A stretch of 64,000 bases of DNA, taken from contig OX335653.1 in assembly GCA_946894095.1 (NCBI GenBank), positions 8,499,001 through 8,563,000 on the forward strand, written 5' to 3'. A program made the translations under genes and the position numbers. A model generated the notes under the pieces. That model was not told where the DNA came from and ran no database searches. It saw nothing but the letters and a program-made list of their open reading frames with translations. Positions 10,305 through 20,010 of the stretch are shown piece after piece. How positions within the stretch are numbered: position 1 is the stretch's first letter; every line of letters starts with the position of its first letter. This stretch comes from Incurvaria masculella (lineage: Eukaryota; Arthropoda; Insecta; Lepidoptera; Incurvariidae).

Positions 10305-11167
10305 GCTTGATTCAAAATGTCGCCTAGGTAGGCGTGATGAAAACGTTACATTTTAACTATAAATAAAGTATTATCATTGAAAATAAAAAATATCATTGAT
10401 TCCTTGTTTGATTGATTGGTTCCTATTTAATATATTCTAAAATTTGAGTTGCAACGCCGCCGCCTGTGGACTTTTATTATCCCTATTCAATATTGGCACG
10501 ATGTTAGCAGTCTATCCCTTCCTCCTTAGTCTATGCTAATACTTACCTTTCTTATTTTGCGAAAAATGCATTGGAAGTATTTCCGACTCCTCATAATAAT
10601 GATAGACGATATTTTGAATTTACGCAATTGTTGTGTTGGCAAAACCTTAAAATATTTGAATGAATTTCATGTGTTATCCTGCGGTCATTTCTAGAAGCCA
10701 TTTGTTTTCATATTATGTATTAAAAGTTGTGTATTTTTTCCGAGTACGTATTAAATTCCATGCATGTTTATAAATTAATATTTATAAATACCCATTTTTA
10801 ATATAGAAAAATATTTCGGCTAATTAACAAAAATACAGTTTATCCAATCAATATGTTTCAATGTAAATTTTACTGTCTACAGATATTTGGGATTTCTTTA
10901 GATTTTCGTAGAAACATTTAGTTTTCAAGGATTAGAAATTTAATATTATTTCTACCTAAAGAATGAATATCATAAATCAATAAAGAGAAACAGCTTATCA
11001 GGTGGTTTTTGTCTTGTCAGCTAATATTGAAATCTGTACTTTTCTGTAGGCAGAAATAATATTAATTACAACGATTGTTGTTTTTGTGTTTGCACAGCAC
11101 CATAACCAGTATCAATTTCAAACATTTCGTATTATAAGCCCTCGTCTTCTATCAGTTTTTAAATTTC
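10305..11167. other. AT-rich sequence, no feature recognised
   Basis: No gene or shared repeat. A short GC patch (GCAACGCCGCCGCCTGTGG) lies at about 10450-10470. Confidence 0.4.
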
Positions 11168-11266
11168 GAACTGCTATTTATCGTCTGTTCACTAGAATTA
11201 CGCTTTCTTGTGGATAAAGGTGAAGAATTCAATTACGCTCGTCAACTTATCGATAGGTATGAATAA
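11168..11266. repeat. Dispersed duplication, copy 2 (partner at 9752-9853)
   Basis: Same ordered words as copy 1, with a local replacement (TTTCTTGCTTGC in copy 1, TGGATAAAGG here) and TCGATAGG in place of TTGATAGG. Confidence 0.75.
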
Positions 11267-11938
11267 TTCAATTAACATGATAGGAACCGCGCATGCGCTG
11301 GGGCGAGCAACACGGGTGGGCGAGTAATTGCGATAATTACGTCAATAACTCCCCTGTTATTAATTATGAATTATGGAGTAGGTATCGAACTATATGGTTA
11401 ACTGCTTATAATTCGAACGAGATAATGGATAGGAAGGTTTTAATGTGCTGGAAATGTGCATGTTTTCTGTTTAGATTATCGTTAAATGAAGTAAGGTTGA
11501 TAAAAACTCAATAACCTTTTTATAACGTTACTGGAATCATCGATGTCACGTTCCAATAAGTGGATTTTATACATTCTATCGTTATTTGATATAGTTTATA
11601 TGGGAATAGACGGAAAAAACGATGTTTTGAGCATAGTGATTCAAACAACAGAAAAACTCAGGTTAAATCGTTATTGCTATGGCTGCCATGTGATTTCTTC
11701 TTGGTAATGACCAGAGGGCATTACGGTACAAATTTAGTTCAAGTTAAAAATAACTTGTCTAAAAAAATTTATGGTTCATGTCTTCAGGCTAATTTAACAT
11801 AATTACAGTAAGTTTGGTTAAATCCGGTTCGTCCAGTAAATACCGAGTTCGGACGTTGAAATCATTGGCTCTCAATGTTTGTTTATTAATCTTTTAAACT
11901 TCTTTACACTTTAAATTTGTGCGGGCATTTTTTACGTA
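11267..11938. other. Unassigned sequence
   Basis: A 73-codon frame at 11293-11514 has no recognisable motif and AT-driven composition; not called as a gene. No repeat family found. Confidence 0.4.
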
Positions 11939-12092
11939 ACTGGACATGAATGGATAATATCACACCCACCATCATTATTTTAGCCTTACACAACACATGA
12001 ATACTAGGTGCAGTGCCAGGACCTTCCTTATATTGCTGGCTACATTGAACTGAATGGAAAACTTACATCAATTCCTGCTTCGACCATGTTAG
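11939..12092 (-). mobile_element. SINE tail and partial body, headless, minus orientation
   Basis: Reads tail first on the plus strand: ACTGGACATGAATGGATAAT, CCTTACACAACACATG, ACTAGGTGCAGTGCCAGGAC, CTACATTGAACTGAATGGAA, CTGCTTCGACCATGTT. These match the shared body of the 5S- and tRNA-headed SINEs elsewhere. The Pol III head is missing, so this is a 5'-truncated insertion. Confidence 0.8.
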
Positions 12093-12245
12093 TAAACTAT
12101 ATATCTTGAAATACGGTGACATTTATTTTCGAATGAATTTGGTATTGTTTTTCATATGTTTAATGCAGGTAGTAAGAGCCAATCTTCAACTTTGTACGTT
12201 CTCCCCATGCTCAAAATAATAAATTGGGTTCATTACCAGTAAGTC

Positions 12246-12413
12246 CTTTTATCTTACGCGCTCTAAGCTGATTTGCTGATTACCTTAATCGCCACATATT
12301 AAGGGCCTTTTTAGCAGCTTGCAATAAATACTAGTACAAGATAATCAGCACCTTAGTAATAAATGCTTTTTAAGTGTTGATTTTAATAATTCAGCAATTG
12401 GTGAAAACTAAGC
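12246..12413 (+). mobile_element. MITE-like family F, copy 1
   Basis: Contains GCTGATTACCTTAATCGCCA, ATATTAAGGGCCTTTTTAGC, ACTAGTACAAGATAATCAGC and ends AATTCAGCAATTGGTGAAAA. The same order is found reversed at 42.2 kb and shortened at 31.6 kb. Both halves carry GCTGATTA/TAATCAGC words, so the element can fold on itself. No coding capacity. Confidence 0.7.
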
Positions 12414-12590
12414 TTAGAGTTGCTGATGGCTTCCCTGATGATTTGAAAAACTGTGTGTGAGTATTATTTCAATATAAGTAAATAATAACACACTGAAACT
12501 TTATCGAACTGAACTCAGACATGTCATATTACATTTAAATTCAAATGTTGACGTTCATAAATCAAACTCATCCGAAAATTCGAATGAGAA
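12414..12590. other. Unassigned AT-rich sequence
   Basis: Nothing recognised. Confidence 0.35.
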
Positions 12591-12860
12591 TTATCTCACG
12601 AGCCCTCGCGTCCATGTCGGTCCGCCTATCCGCCGCTAGATGTCGCTGACGACCCGAGCGATTAGTTCCCGCGTTTGCCGCACGGCGCGGGGAGCGGCAG
12701 CGGCGTGCGTCGCGGAGTCTGCGAGTGCCGTATCGGTTTTTATCGACATTTTATTGCCTGAACCAGTTGAAGTGGCATTTTATTTCTATTTTATTGAAGA
12801 TCGGTAAACAAACGAGATAGCCATAAACGTGTGTTCATTCATCATTTTCGTGAGATTGCG
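12591..12860. promoter_or_regulatory. CpG-rich island, possible promoter or first exon
   Basis: CpG-dense from 12605 to 12735 (GCCGCACGGCGCGGGGAGC, GGCGTGCGTCGCGG), ending in TATCGGTTTTTATCG. An ATCGGTAAAC word at about 12802 is a moderate plus-strand splice donor. No open frame with protein-like composition crosses it. A non-coding exon is possible; nothing here proves transcription. Confidence 0.25.
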
Positions 12861-13540
12861 ACGATAATGTCGGTTAATGTAATTATGGTTCTGGCCGTGA
12901 TTTATGTCAACTTTGATGGTTATTTAATGGCTCAATTTGTTAAGCAACGATTATTATTAACACATTCGTTTTTATGAAGCATTATATTTGATTTTAGTGC
13001 GGGCTGCTCAAATGTTTACATGCGGTTGAGTAAGTGTGAAAATGTCCATTAGCTTTGATGTTTATTAGCTTGTGCTGCGGCTCTATGATTCTTGGGCTGC
13101 GTGGAGGTTCATTCATCGTAGTTGCATTCATGAAGGTGATTTCAACGCAGTGGAGTGAGTGGGTTGCATTTACCTTTTATTTAACTTTATTAAAATTGTT
13201 CTTTCAATACGTAGTTAAATAGTTTACTTCCATGTACTCAAGTTATAGGGCTTTTTAAACCTTTTTTTATCAACCTTCTTTTACCTTCAGCTAAAAAATA
13301 ACCTAACTTAGATGAACTATAACATTGCAAAACAGCATTAACGAGGAATTTGCAAATTAGCTTAATTTTCAGTATACAATCTGATATTTTTAATCGGTGC
13401 ACGCAAAGCGGAGACAGCCAAAAATTGTCTACAATTATTACTGTAACAATTTCTATTATGCAATTAAAAAACCCAAACAGAAACTTCAACAAAATATTAC
13501 GAAGAGAAAAAACGGAATCAATTAACCCACACTTCATTCT
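12861..13540. other. AT-rich sequence, no supported gene
   Basis: The longest frame of the window (minus, 13238-13780) crosses this region but looks spurious (see rejected items). No repeat found. Confidence 0.4.
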
Positions 13541-13760
13541 CTCTCTATTTTTAAAACATGGCCGCTGCTGTTGCCGCGAGATAGCGAGCTTAGGGGTGCC
13601 ATTTATTGTAATCTGATTGGTCGGTCGTAACTCATAGCGCGGGGCGCGGCGGGTGCGGGGAGTGCGGGGGAGGGCGCGGGGGGGGGGGGGGGGGAGCCGG
13701 CTGCCGCCGCGTGGTGGGGGGGGGGGGAGCTCATTTGTCAATGTCTGCCGCGCCACATGC
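13541..13760. other. CpG island with long poly-G tracts
   Basis: Starts with AT/GC-mixed text containing GCCATTTATTGTAATC and CTGATTGGTCGG (Hox/Pbx-like and CCAAT-like words at about 13595-13622). It then becomes GCGGGGCGCGGCGGG and two G homopolymers, about 18 G near 13678-13695 and about 12 G near 13718-13729. Strong G-quadruplex potential. Homopolymer lengths should be treated as uncertain. Confidence 0.4.
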
Positions 13761-13932
13761 TCTACGGAGCTCGCTATCAACGGGACGATGATACCTATTC
13801 AAATGTAATTTCCCCCAATTTCGGGTATTTTGTCTGAATGCCGTGAGGATTGCATCCGATACCTAAAAGGGTAAATCTTAGTTAAATAAACACTTTGATC
13901 TATCTTTGACTTTGTATTTATGAAAGTAAAAT
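13761..13932. other. Unassigned sequence
   Basis: Nothing recognised. Confidence 0.35.
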
Positions 13933-14103
13933 TAAAAAACCGGCCAAGTGCGAGTCGGAATCATACACGAAGGGTTCCGTACCATTGTACAAGGCTTAAC
14001 ATAAACCAACACGATTTTTGCATGGCCCCCTTTCACTTTTAAATTTTACCTATTTGTTGCATAAATACTGACAATTTCAGCTGCCTACCTGTTCCGGTTC
14101 ATA
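13933..14103 (+). mobile_element. ACCGGCCAAG-type element, 3'-truncated, plus orientation
   Basis: Begins AAAAAACCGGCCAAGTGCGA, continues CACGAAGGGTTCCGTACCAT and CTATTTGTTGC, and stops at CGGTTCAT, where the full element would continue into its GGAC array. A SINE tail abuts the break. Confidence 0.8.
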
Positions 14104-14191
14104 ATGGCTCCTAGTTGCCATGTGGTGTGTTAGGCTAATATCTGACAGTCAGTTTGGTGTTAGCCATCCATGTCCAGTTACATAAAAAAAA
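14104..14191 (+). mobile_element. SINE tail fragment abutting the truncated element
   Basis: GGCTCCTAGTTGCCATGTGG, TGTTAGGCTAATATC, GTGTTAGCCATCCATGTCCA and GTTACATAAAAAAAA match the SINE 3' tail, including the A-run. Only the last 85 bp or so of the SINE is present. Confidence 0.8.
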
Positions 14192-14274
14192 CGTTTTAAA
14201 GCAAGTCCCTCACTCTGCATTTAAACATAAATAAACATAAACCACATCGCAGCTTATATTTATCACAGCGCGCG

Positions 14275-14415
14275 GCACGCTCGTGATTAGGGCCTTCCGA
14301 ATTTTCGTCTCCCCCCCCCCCCTCCCCTCCGGCTCCCCCGCCGCCGCCGCGTGCGTCGCGTGTCGCGGGACTGTTTCCGTCGCGCGCGCGCCACGCACCG
14401 CTCCGCTGCCCCAAA
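14275..14415. other. CpG island
   Basis: Contains a C10-12 run near 14311 and GCCGCCGCCGCGTGCGTCGC and GTCGCGCGCGCGCC. Glycine- or proline-rich frames on the minus strand (14196-14440) are composition artefacts in overlapping frames. Possible regulatory DNA. Confidence 0.35.
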
Positions 14416-14798
14416 TTATGTAATGAACTAAATTAGCCAAAACTTACGCAAGGAAACGTATAGGTATACGTGCGTAAAGTATCTAAGTATACGTGCAGGA
14501 TAAAATTATACTGAAGAACTTGACATCATTGACTCTATTACCTCTCTCTACATCCCAAGGGTTGGTAGGTAGAGAATGCCCTTCGGCATTAAGCCCATAT
14601 ATTGTTAACATTGTTAAAAGGTGTACATTAAAGATTTTTTTTATAATTATTTTATTGTGTGGCAAGAAAACCTTTCCGTAAAACCTCTGTAAATTATAAA
14701 ATTTTAGGTATTGACTTTAGACATCATACCAGATTGGAATACAAAACGTATGAATGCATAAGCTGTGAGTTTCCGAATGAAGTAATAATGTATATATA
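14416..14798. other. AT-rich sequence, no feature recognised
   Basis: Two short frames on opposite strands overlap at 14483-14681, neither recognisable. Confidence 0.4.
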
Positions 14799-15142
14799 AC
14801 TGGACATGAATAGCTAATACCAATTATTGGGCTTTCTTTTCGTTAACTAGACATGGATAGTTAATACCAATCCCACCATCATGATATTAGCCTAACACAC
14901 CGCATGGGAACTAGGTGCCACACCAGGATCTACCTCATTGCCGCTTCGACCATCGCTCATTCAATGCGATGATACCAACCCGGGTGGGATCAGCCTCACC
15001 ACCATGCAAGGAAGTTAGGAGGCATACAGTTTTACCGGATTCGCCACGATGGTCGATAACGGTCACCCATTTCGAAACCAACTGCGCTCAGAGTAGCTTC
15101 ACCCAGCGCCGCGCCACTGAGCTGCCGAGGCTGACAGATCAT
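14799..15142 (-). mobile_element. SINE with 5S-derived head, minus orientation, tail duplicated
   Basis: The tail word (ACTGGACATGAATAGCTAAT) appears at 14800 and again at 14842 (ACTAGACATGGATAGTTAAT), so the 3' end is duplicated. The body follows (ATTGCCGCTTCGACCATCG, GATACCAACCCGGG). The far end reads, on the minus strand, CAGCCTCGGCAGCTCAGTGG, then a diverged 5S region and AAATGGGTGACCG, which matches the 5S box C. Degenerate; probably an old copy. Confidence 0.8.
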
Positions 15143-15208
15143 ACAAATGTTGAAGTACAACATGATATTTTAAATACTTTTTTAAAAATATTTTCCCGCA
15201 CCTTTTAA

Positions 15209-15422
15209 TTATTTTAATCTGATTGTAAAAATAAGCAGAAAAACTTTCGAGACGATATCGTCTGCTCCAACTGTTTTATCGCCAATTAAAATATCCAAAA
15301 CATTAATTAGCATTTCCCAATGTGTTTCAGTACTGGCTCTTTTTGGACCGGATACAGGAAGTTCCACACCATGCCACAGCTCCTTGCCGCTCATGTGATC
15401 CGAACCCGCTTCCCTGTTCAGC
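15209..15422 (-). other. Unassigned open frame of 61-71 codons, possible coding remnant
   Basis: Minus-strand frame with ATG at 15394 and stop at 15209-15211. The frame stays open upstream to a TAA near 15425. Its composition is protein-like rather than AT-driven (segments such as ELWHGVELPVSG and HWEMLINVLDIL, then GDKTVGADDIV), with an alternation that could form helices. I recognise no family. An AG ending CTGAACAG lies 26 bp upstream of the ATG and could serve as a splice acceptor, but no donor is obvious. It could be an isolated exon, a transposon remnant or chance. Confidence 0.25.
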
Positions 15423-17113
15423 CTTATTTAAAAGACTGTTCACATCTACTGCTCTACAATTAACTTATTAGTTCCTAGTATTTTTATTTAGATAGCTTTT
15501 ATATTTAATGATCTTATTCTTGCAGGTTCATGCATTCTTTTGAATAAATTAAAATGTATTCAAATTAAAACTAACATAATTTGCATACAAAGTCATTAGT
15601 AGAATTCCTATTAGAATAATTAAACGTGTGAATATGTAACCGACTCTAGGTACAGAACCAGAAGTCGAATTCATTCGTGGTTATGCTCTTAATCATGAAT
15701 TCTTAAACCATAAAATCATTATCTTATAAAATGTAATACCAGCTATAAAGGCAGAAATGAAATACATTTGTTAAGAAGCATGGCATGTCCACAATCGTGC
15801 TCACGAATCGTGTCGGCATGTGTTGGTGACAACAGCGTTGCTCTGCGCTCGCAACACGAAAACGTCCATATTTTGAAAGCTTATTATTATTTGAAACTTA
15901 TTCAATTCGCCAAGCCAACTATTATCTACAATACAAGTACGTATATCATTTTCCTGGAACACACACTCGCTACAGTTTGAGGGAAAACAATAATCTATTC
16001 TTCCCGTAAGTATTCAACATGTCTGAACTGTCTGGAGCAACTCGGGAGCAAGGTCACAAACGAATCATGCGGGAAATTTACAAACGAAGAATTCGATTTG
16101 CGTGTGATGGACATTTGGAAACATATCGGCGCGTGTCTTCGGTCATCGACTTTCGTAGGCATCATCAGACATTCGTATAGGTCACACACGTGTAGATTAT
16201 CCTATTATGATTCTCGTCACTGGCATTAATAGCAGCCGTTTTGAAAACAGGTTTATTTTGATGTACCTACGCTGAAAAAAAAATGTGAATTCGATGATAA
16301 CAACCGTCTTGCAACGTTATGAAATAGAGCCCACCAAATAAATTGATTATATTATATTTATATATACATACGATAATACATTAATAGTAATGAGAAATAC
16401 TTTACAATAAATGACTAAAGTTTCACTGTGCTAAAACTGTTGCACATTTTTTTTTTTTCACTGTAAGAAACCGAAAACCACGTTTTGTTAAACCTGAAAT
16501 GATTTTGTTTCGTTTAAGAGAAATTGATGGCCAATATCCAAGTCAAAAAGTGAACGATTTAAGGGGCGGGGCAGTTTGGTAAAGTCAAGTTTAGGAAGTA
16601 GGAGAGATAGTCCTGAAAAATATTGATAACAATGATAGAAACTTAGTGTGTAGAAAAATAGTGATATAAGGGTAGCAATTGATGGGTCGATGTTTGCCGT
16701 TATCAGACTGAACATTTTAGGTGTAGGTTGACCTTTTTTGTCATTAATATAGAAATTTACGTACCATGAAATTATGTTATTGGCTAATATTTTGTATTTG
16801 TGATAGTATTATATGTTTTTTATGTGAGGGATTCAGTGCATTATGGTGAAGCCCTCATTCAAATATGCTCAAAATTTCCAATTAATAGATGTTTCATAGG
16901 TTTGAAATACATTTCAGTTGTGACATTTTCTAATAATCTGCACATTGAAACCTTCCTTAAATGAAGCCACCGATTGTGTGTTCGTGCATCCATCAAAATT
17001 TTTTCGTTACTATACAATTTACTTTATATTGGATTTGAAATAATATGCATGGTTGACATCATTATCTCGTCTAGAGAAGTCATATTTTAATCAAAAACCC
17101 CAACAGGATAAAG
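15423..17113. other. Unassigned sequence
   Basis: Short frames at 15768-15980 (plus) and 15995-16189 (minus) have no recognised motif. 16260-16480 is very AT-rich. No repeat shared with the rest of the window. Confidence 0.4.
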
Positions 17114-17392
17114 ATGTTTCGTCGCGTCAAAATTCCCAATGTCCGCATTATAAAGCTCTCGGTCACACTTTCCGAGCAGATTTCGACGCTAGAGGCACGC
17201 GCTATACCCGGTAAAGGAAGACAACTGCTCGTAAAATGTTATGATACTATTCTATTCTGCGGTACGTGTTGGCCCTTCCGTCTGCGAGGCAACTCTATTA
17301 GTTTCATGCGCAACAAATTTAATATGCACAACATGATTGCTGACCATATATCTGGTGTTCTGAACCATACAATAGGTAGTCGTCTACAATGA
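17114..17392 (+). other. Unassigned 92-codon open frame
   Basis: ATG at 17114, stop at 17390-17392. The sequence is moderately GC-balanced and the peptide is basic at the start with several Cys and His residues, but there is no recognisable domain. The opposite strand is also open over 75 codons (17239-17466), which weakens the coding claim. The 3' part overlaps one arm of an inverted repeat (17344-17363). Confidence 0.2.
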
Positions 17393-17549
17393 GTAAAGAT
17401 GGACGGAAATGGCGACCTTAACTCATCTACGTAGCGGCAGCGTACCCAATTTTTTGTGATATACATATGCTGACGGTACAGCCAGCCAGTTAGTACACTT
17501 ACGAATTAGCTCCATAGAGCTAGGAACCGTCAGAACACCAGATGTATGG
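17344..17549. repeat. Inverted repeat pair, 20-bp arms
   Basis: CCATATATCTGGTGTTCTGA at 17344-17363 pairs with TCAGAACACCAGATGTATGG at 17530-17549, one mismatch, about 166 bp between arms. Could be a foldback element or the termini of a small transposon. Confidence 0.65.
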
Positions 17550-17800
17550 ACTGAATGTTTCCTGATTCCTTGAGCTTGGAATTCCAAGAACTGACACTCA
17601 GATGTTCAAGAGTTTCAAAGACAAGTATAATAAGAACACGTAAGAAACGCACAGGACGCCATTAAGCGCAAATAACAGTCCATGTTGCGCGTTCCGAATT
17701 CGTAGGCGAACAGATCAGAGCAGAGCAGTGCATCATCTGTCGCTAGAAGGATTTGTTTCGGTCGCGACTCCCGTACTTCCTTACTCAATGTCGTTTGCCC
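17550..17800. other. Unassigned sequence
   Basis: Nothing recognised; composition grades into the GC-rich island that follows. Confidence 0.35.
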
Positions 17801-17975
17801 ACGAAATTAGCCCCCGGGCACGGGTGCAGGCGGGACGCGCGCCGCCTGTCAACGCGACCGCTTCATATTGCCCGCGCGTTCGATGCGAACAATCGCCTAT
17901 TAAAATTGTTGGCACTACCGCGTCTGGCGTCGTCGTAGCTTCGTGAAAGCGGATCGACCGAGAGGAAGGGATAAG
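17801..17975. promoter_or_regulatory. CpG-rich island with paired ACAAT/ATTGT words
   Basis: CpG-dense text (GGGACGCGCGCCGCC, GCCCGCGCGTTCGATGCG) followed by GAACAATCGCC and TATTAAAATTGTTGG, a facing pair of Sox-like words. Three frames are open across it, as expected for CpG-rich DNA. Candidate enhancer or promoter, inferred from composition only. Confidence 0.25.
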
Positions 17976-17996
17976 CAGCAAATAAGAGCAAGCGAC

Positions 17997-18535
17997 TCAT
18001 AGCTCGGGAGCGTGTGGACCTGCCTTTTACGCCAGAGGTCATGGATTCAAATCCCGGCCCAGTTCATGCACCACTTTTTTTCATTTTCTGAGTTGAAAAA
18101 GTGCATTTCGTTACGAATGCAAACTTGTTCTGGCCAGTTTTTATTACATATTATTTGAGTTTGGTTAGGTTAGGTTAGCTTAGGGTAGGATAACTGGAAG
18201 AAATCACTTTTAGTGATAAGTTCCCTTCTGTGCAGTTCCACATAGTTAGATTAGTTGTTCTTTGTGTTATGTTTTATATAATTACACTCTAAGTAATCCA
18301 ACTCTTCTCTATATCTTTCCCCTTGGTATGGATTAGACAACCCGGATTGGTATCGTCGCATCGAATAAAAATAGGGTGGAAGTGGCAATGATAAATAGTT
18401 CGTGTTTTTCATCTAATTCAATCCAACCTTGCTCGTAAATGGAAGGTCCGGTGGTGTGTCGGGCTATTATCATGACGGTGGGTTTGGAATTAGCTATCCG
18501 TGTCCAGTCCCTTAAGAATAAACTTCTTGCCGATA
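17997..18535 (+). mobile_element. SINE with tRNA-like head, interrupted by other DNA
   Basis: The head (17997-18120) ends with a strong B-box, GGATTCAAATCCC at 18044-18056, followed by the tRNA-type specific segment GTGCATTTCGTTACGAATGC at 18102-18121. The shared body and tail then resume at about 18330 (GGATTGGTATCGTCGCATCG, GGAAGTGGCAATGATAAATA, GTGTGTCGGGCTATTATCAT) and end near 18535. The 200 bp between includes a LINE-like 3' end, so the SINE was split after insertion. Confidence 0.75.
18125..18325 (+). mobile_element. Probable LINE 3' end inserted in the SINE
   Basis: CTGGAAGAAATCACTTTTAG followed by TGATAAGTTCCCTTCTG and a T/G-rich run (TTGTTCTTTGTGTTATG) resembles from memory the coding end and 3' UTR of a common lepidopteran LINE. 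A short TTAGG-like run (18163-18180) lies just upstream. No long coding part remains. Confidence 0.45.
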
Positions 18536-19063
18536 CTTCTGCAGATTATGTCAGTGAGTCTGCCCTACACCAAAATGCTAACCCAACATCCATCATAATT
18601 TCAACGGTTTAGTCTCGTCCTCACAATGACACTATCTATCTATAATCATTCAAAAAAATATGATTTTATTATAAAACCGTTTATCTAATATATTTTCTTC
18701 GTAGGTTATGTATCTTTCAAATAATGTACGTAAAATTAATTATTTTCATAATCTTTGAATTGAAGAAATGAGACAGTTTTCTTATCAAAACAAACATTTC
18801 TTCATTTAACTTATTATTATAGTCGTTTTGCTGTGCATGGACAGCAAAATCGACTGTACAATCCTATGCATTCAATATAGGTACATGTTTACTGCACACA
18901 AGATGCTTAGAAAATCTTCAATGCAGTTGCAACAATGTAATTTAACGACTTTTCATGCAATTGCAATACTCAATAAAACTTTGAGTAGCGAGCATTTTAT
19001 AACTTAAGAATATCGTGATTAGGAAATTATCAACTCAGTGCGGAAGTATACGATAGGATCAGT
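18536..19063. other. AT-rich sequence, no feature recognised
   Basis: Nothing recognised. Confidence 0.4.
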
Positions 19064-19144
19064 AAGCTATGGAATAAACTCATAGAAAAGGTATATACCC
19101 CAAACAACACCTTGGAGGCCTTTAAACATAGTGTGATGAAGCAC
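19064..19144 (+). mobile_element. LINE C-terminal coding remnant
   Basis: 27 codons read KLWNKLIEKVYTPNNTLEAF and then KHSVMKH before a stop. This matches the general LWN-x-L-P ... FK-x-x-V-x-x-x-L pattern at the C-terminus of many CR1/Jockey-type LINE proteins. The related 36.9 kb fragment shows the same pattern. Too short for family assignment. Confidence 0.55.
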
Positions 19145-19790
19145 TAGACCGGCCGGCATGGTTTCCGAAGTCCTAGAGGATCTATTTGGTCTCCGTAATG
19201 GTAATAGTGCAGTATGTAAATATTTAAAAAATCATGGAATGTGATATATACCGTGCAACACTGCGAACAGTATGTTTTGCTGGTTCGGATCCAGCATTGC
19301 AAAATATTCATGAAGTATTTATTTTTACTTGTTTTGTTTAATGTGTCCTTGCTTTACGGTCGATTATACATACATTATTTGGAAAAAGCGACGTAATTGC
19401 TTAGTACGAAAAAATATATTAATAAAAAAAATATTTAAAGGTGGCAATGTGCAAGGATGACTAAATTTGATAGAAGGTGAAGAAACCCTTTTTAAATAAA
19501 AAAAATAGTGCTACAGATCAAAATTAATGATCAAAATTCAAAAATTTTAATGTACTCACAATAACGTAACATGAAATAATCGATGGTGGCCAACTTGCTA
19601 TTCTACAATTTTCTAATTATAAACAAGTACAAAATTAACAAGAGCACAACAAACAAACAACTGTCCTATTCATTAAACATATTTACGCTAATATAAAAAA
19701 AATGTAGCTGTTAACATGAAATATGTAAGGTAATGTAATATTTAAGCTTAGTTTGACTTAAAGAAAACTTATATTAAAAACATGTTTACC
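19145..19790. other. AT-rich sequence, no feature recognised
   Basis: Nothing recognised beyond A/T runs. Confidence 0.4.
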
Positions 19791-20010
19791 TTTACTAGCT
19801 TTCCCGCCCCGAGCGGTCGTTTCCGCCGTGGGTCCTGATTTTTCAGCGTGCACCGTGCAGCGCGGCAGCGGCGGCGCGGCACCCGTGTTCGCAGTTAATC
19901 ACCCGGCGCGCTCCAATCTGCATGTTAATTTGTCCACGACGCGCCTGCGCGACCCGTCACGCCAATAATCACTGCTACTAATAATTTCGACACTCGCTCA
20001 TTAACATTTT
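19791..20010. promoter_or_regulatory. GC-rich island with POU/homeodomain-like words
   Basis: CpG-rich text (GCGCGGCAGCGGCGGCGCGG) is followed by AATCTGCATGTTAATTTG, CAGTTAATCACCCGG, CCAATAATCACTGC and ACTAATAATTTCG. TAAT cores in a GC-rich setting are unusual against the local background and typical of developmental enhancers. No coding frame. Proposed as candidate regulatory DNA; conservation is the test. Confidence 0.3.

Noticed and set aside
13238..13780. Longest open frame in the window (180 codons, minus strand)
   Set aside because: Its first third translates poly-G/C tracts into proline runs and the rest is AT-driven hydrophobic sequence. No motif, and 88 codons are also open on the other strand.
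14196..14440. Two overlapping glycine- and arginine-rich minus-strand frames
   Set aside because: Composition artefact of the CpG island; both are open over the same bases.
18163..18180. Interstitial telomere (TTAGG)n
   Set aside because: Only about three units, next to a LINE-like end; too short to claim a telomeric origin.
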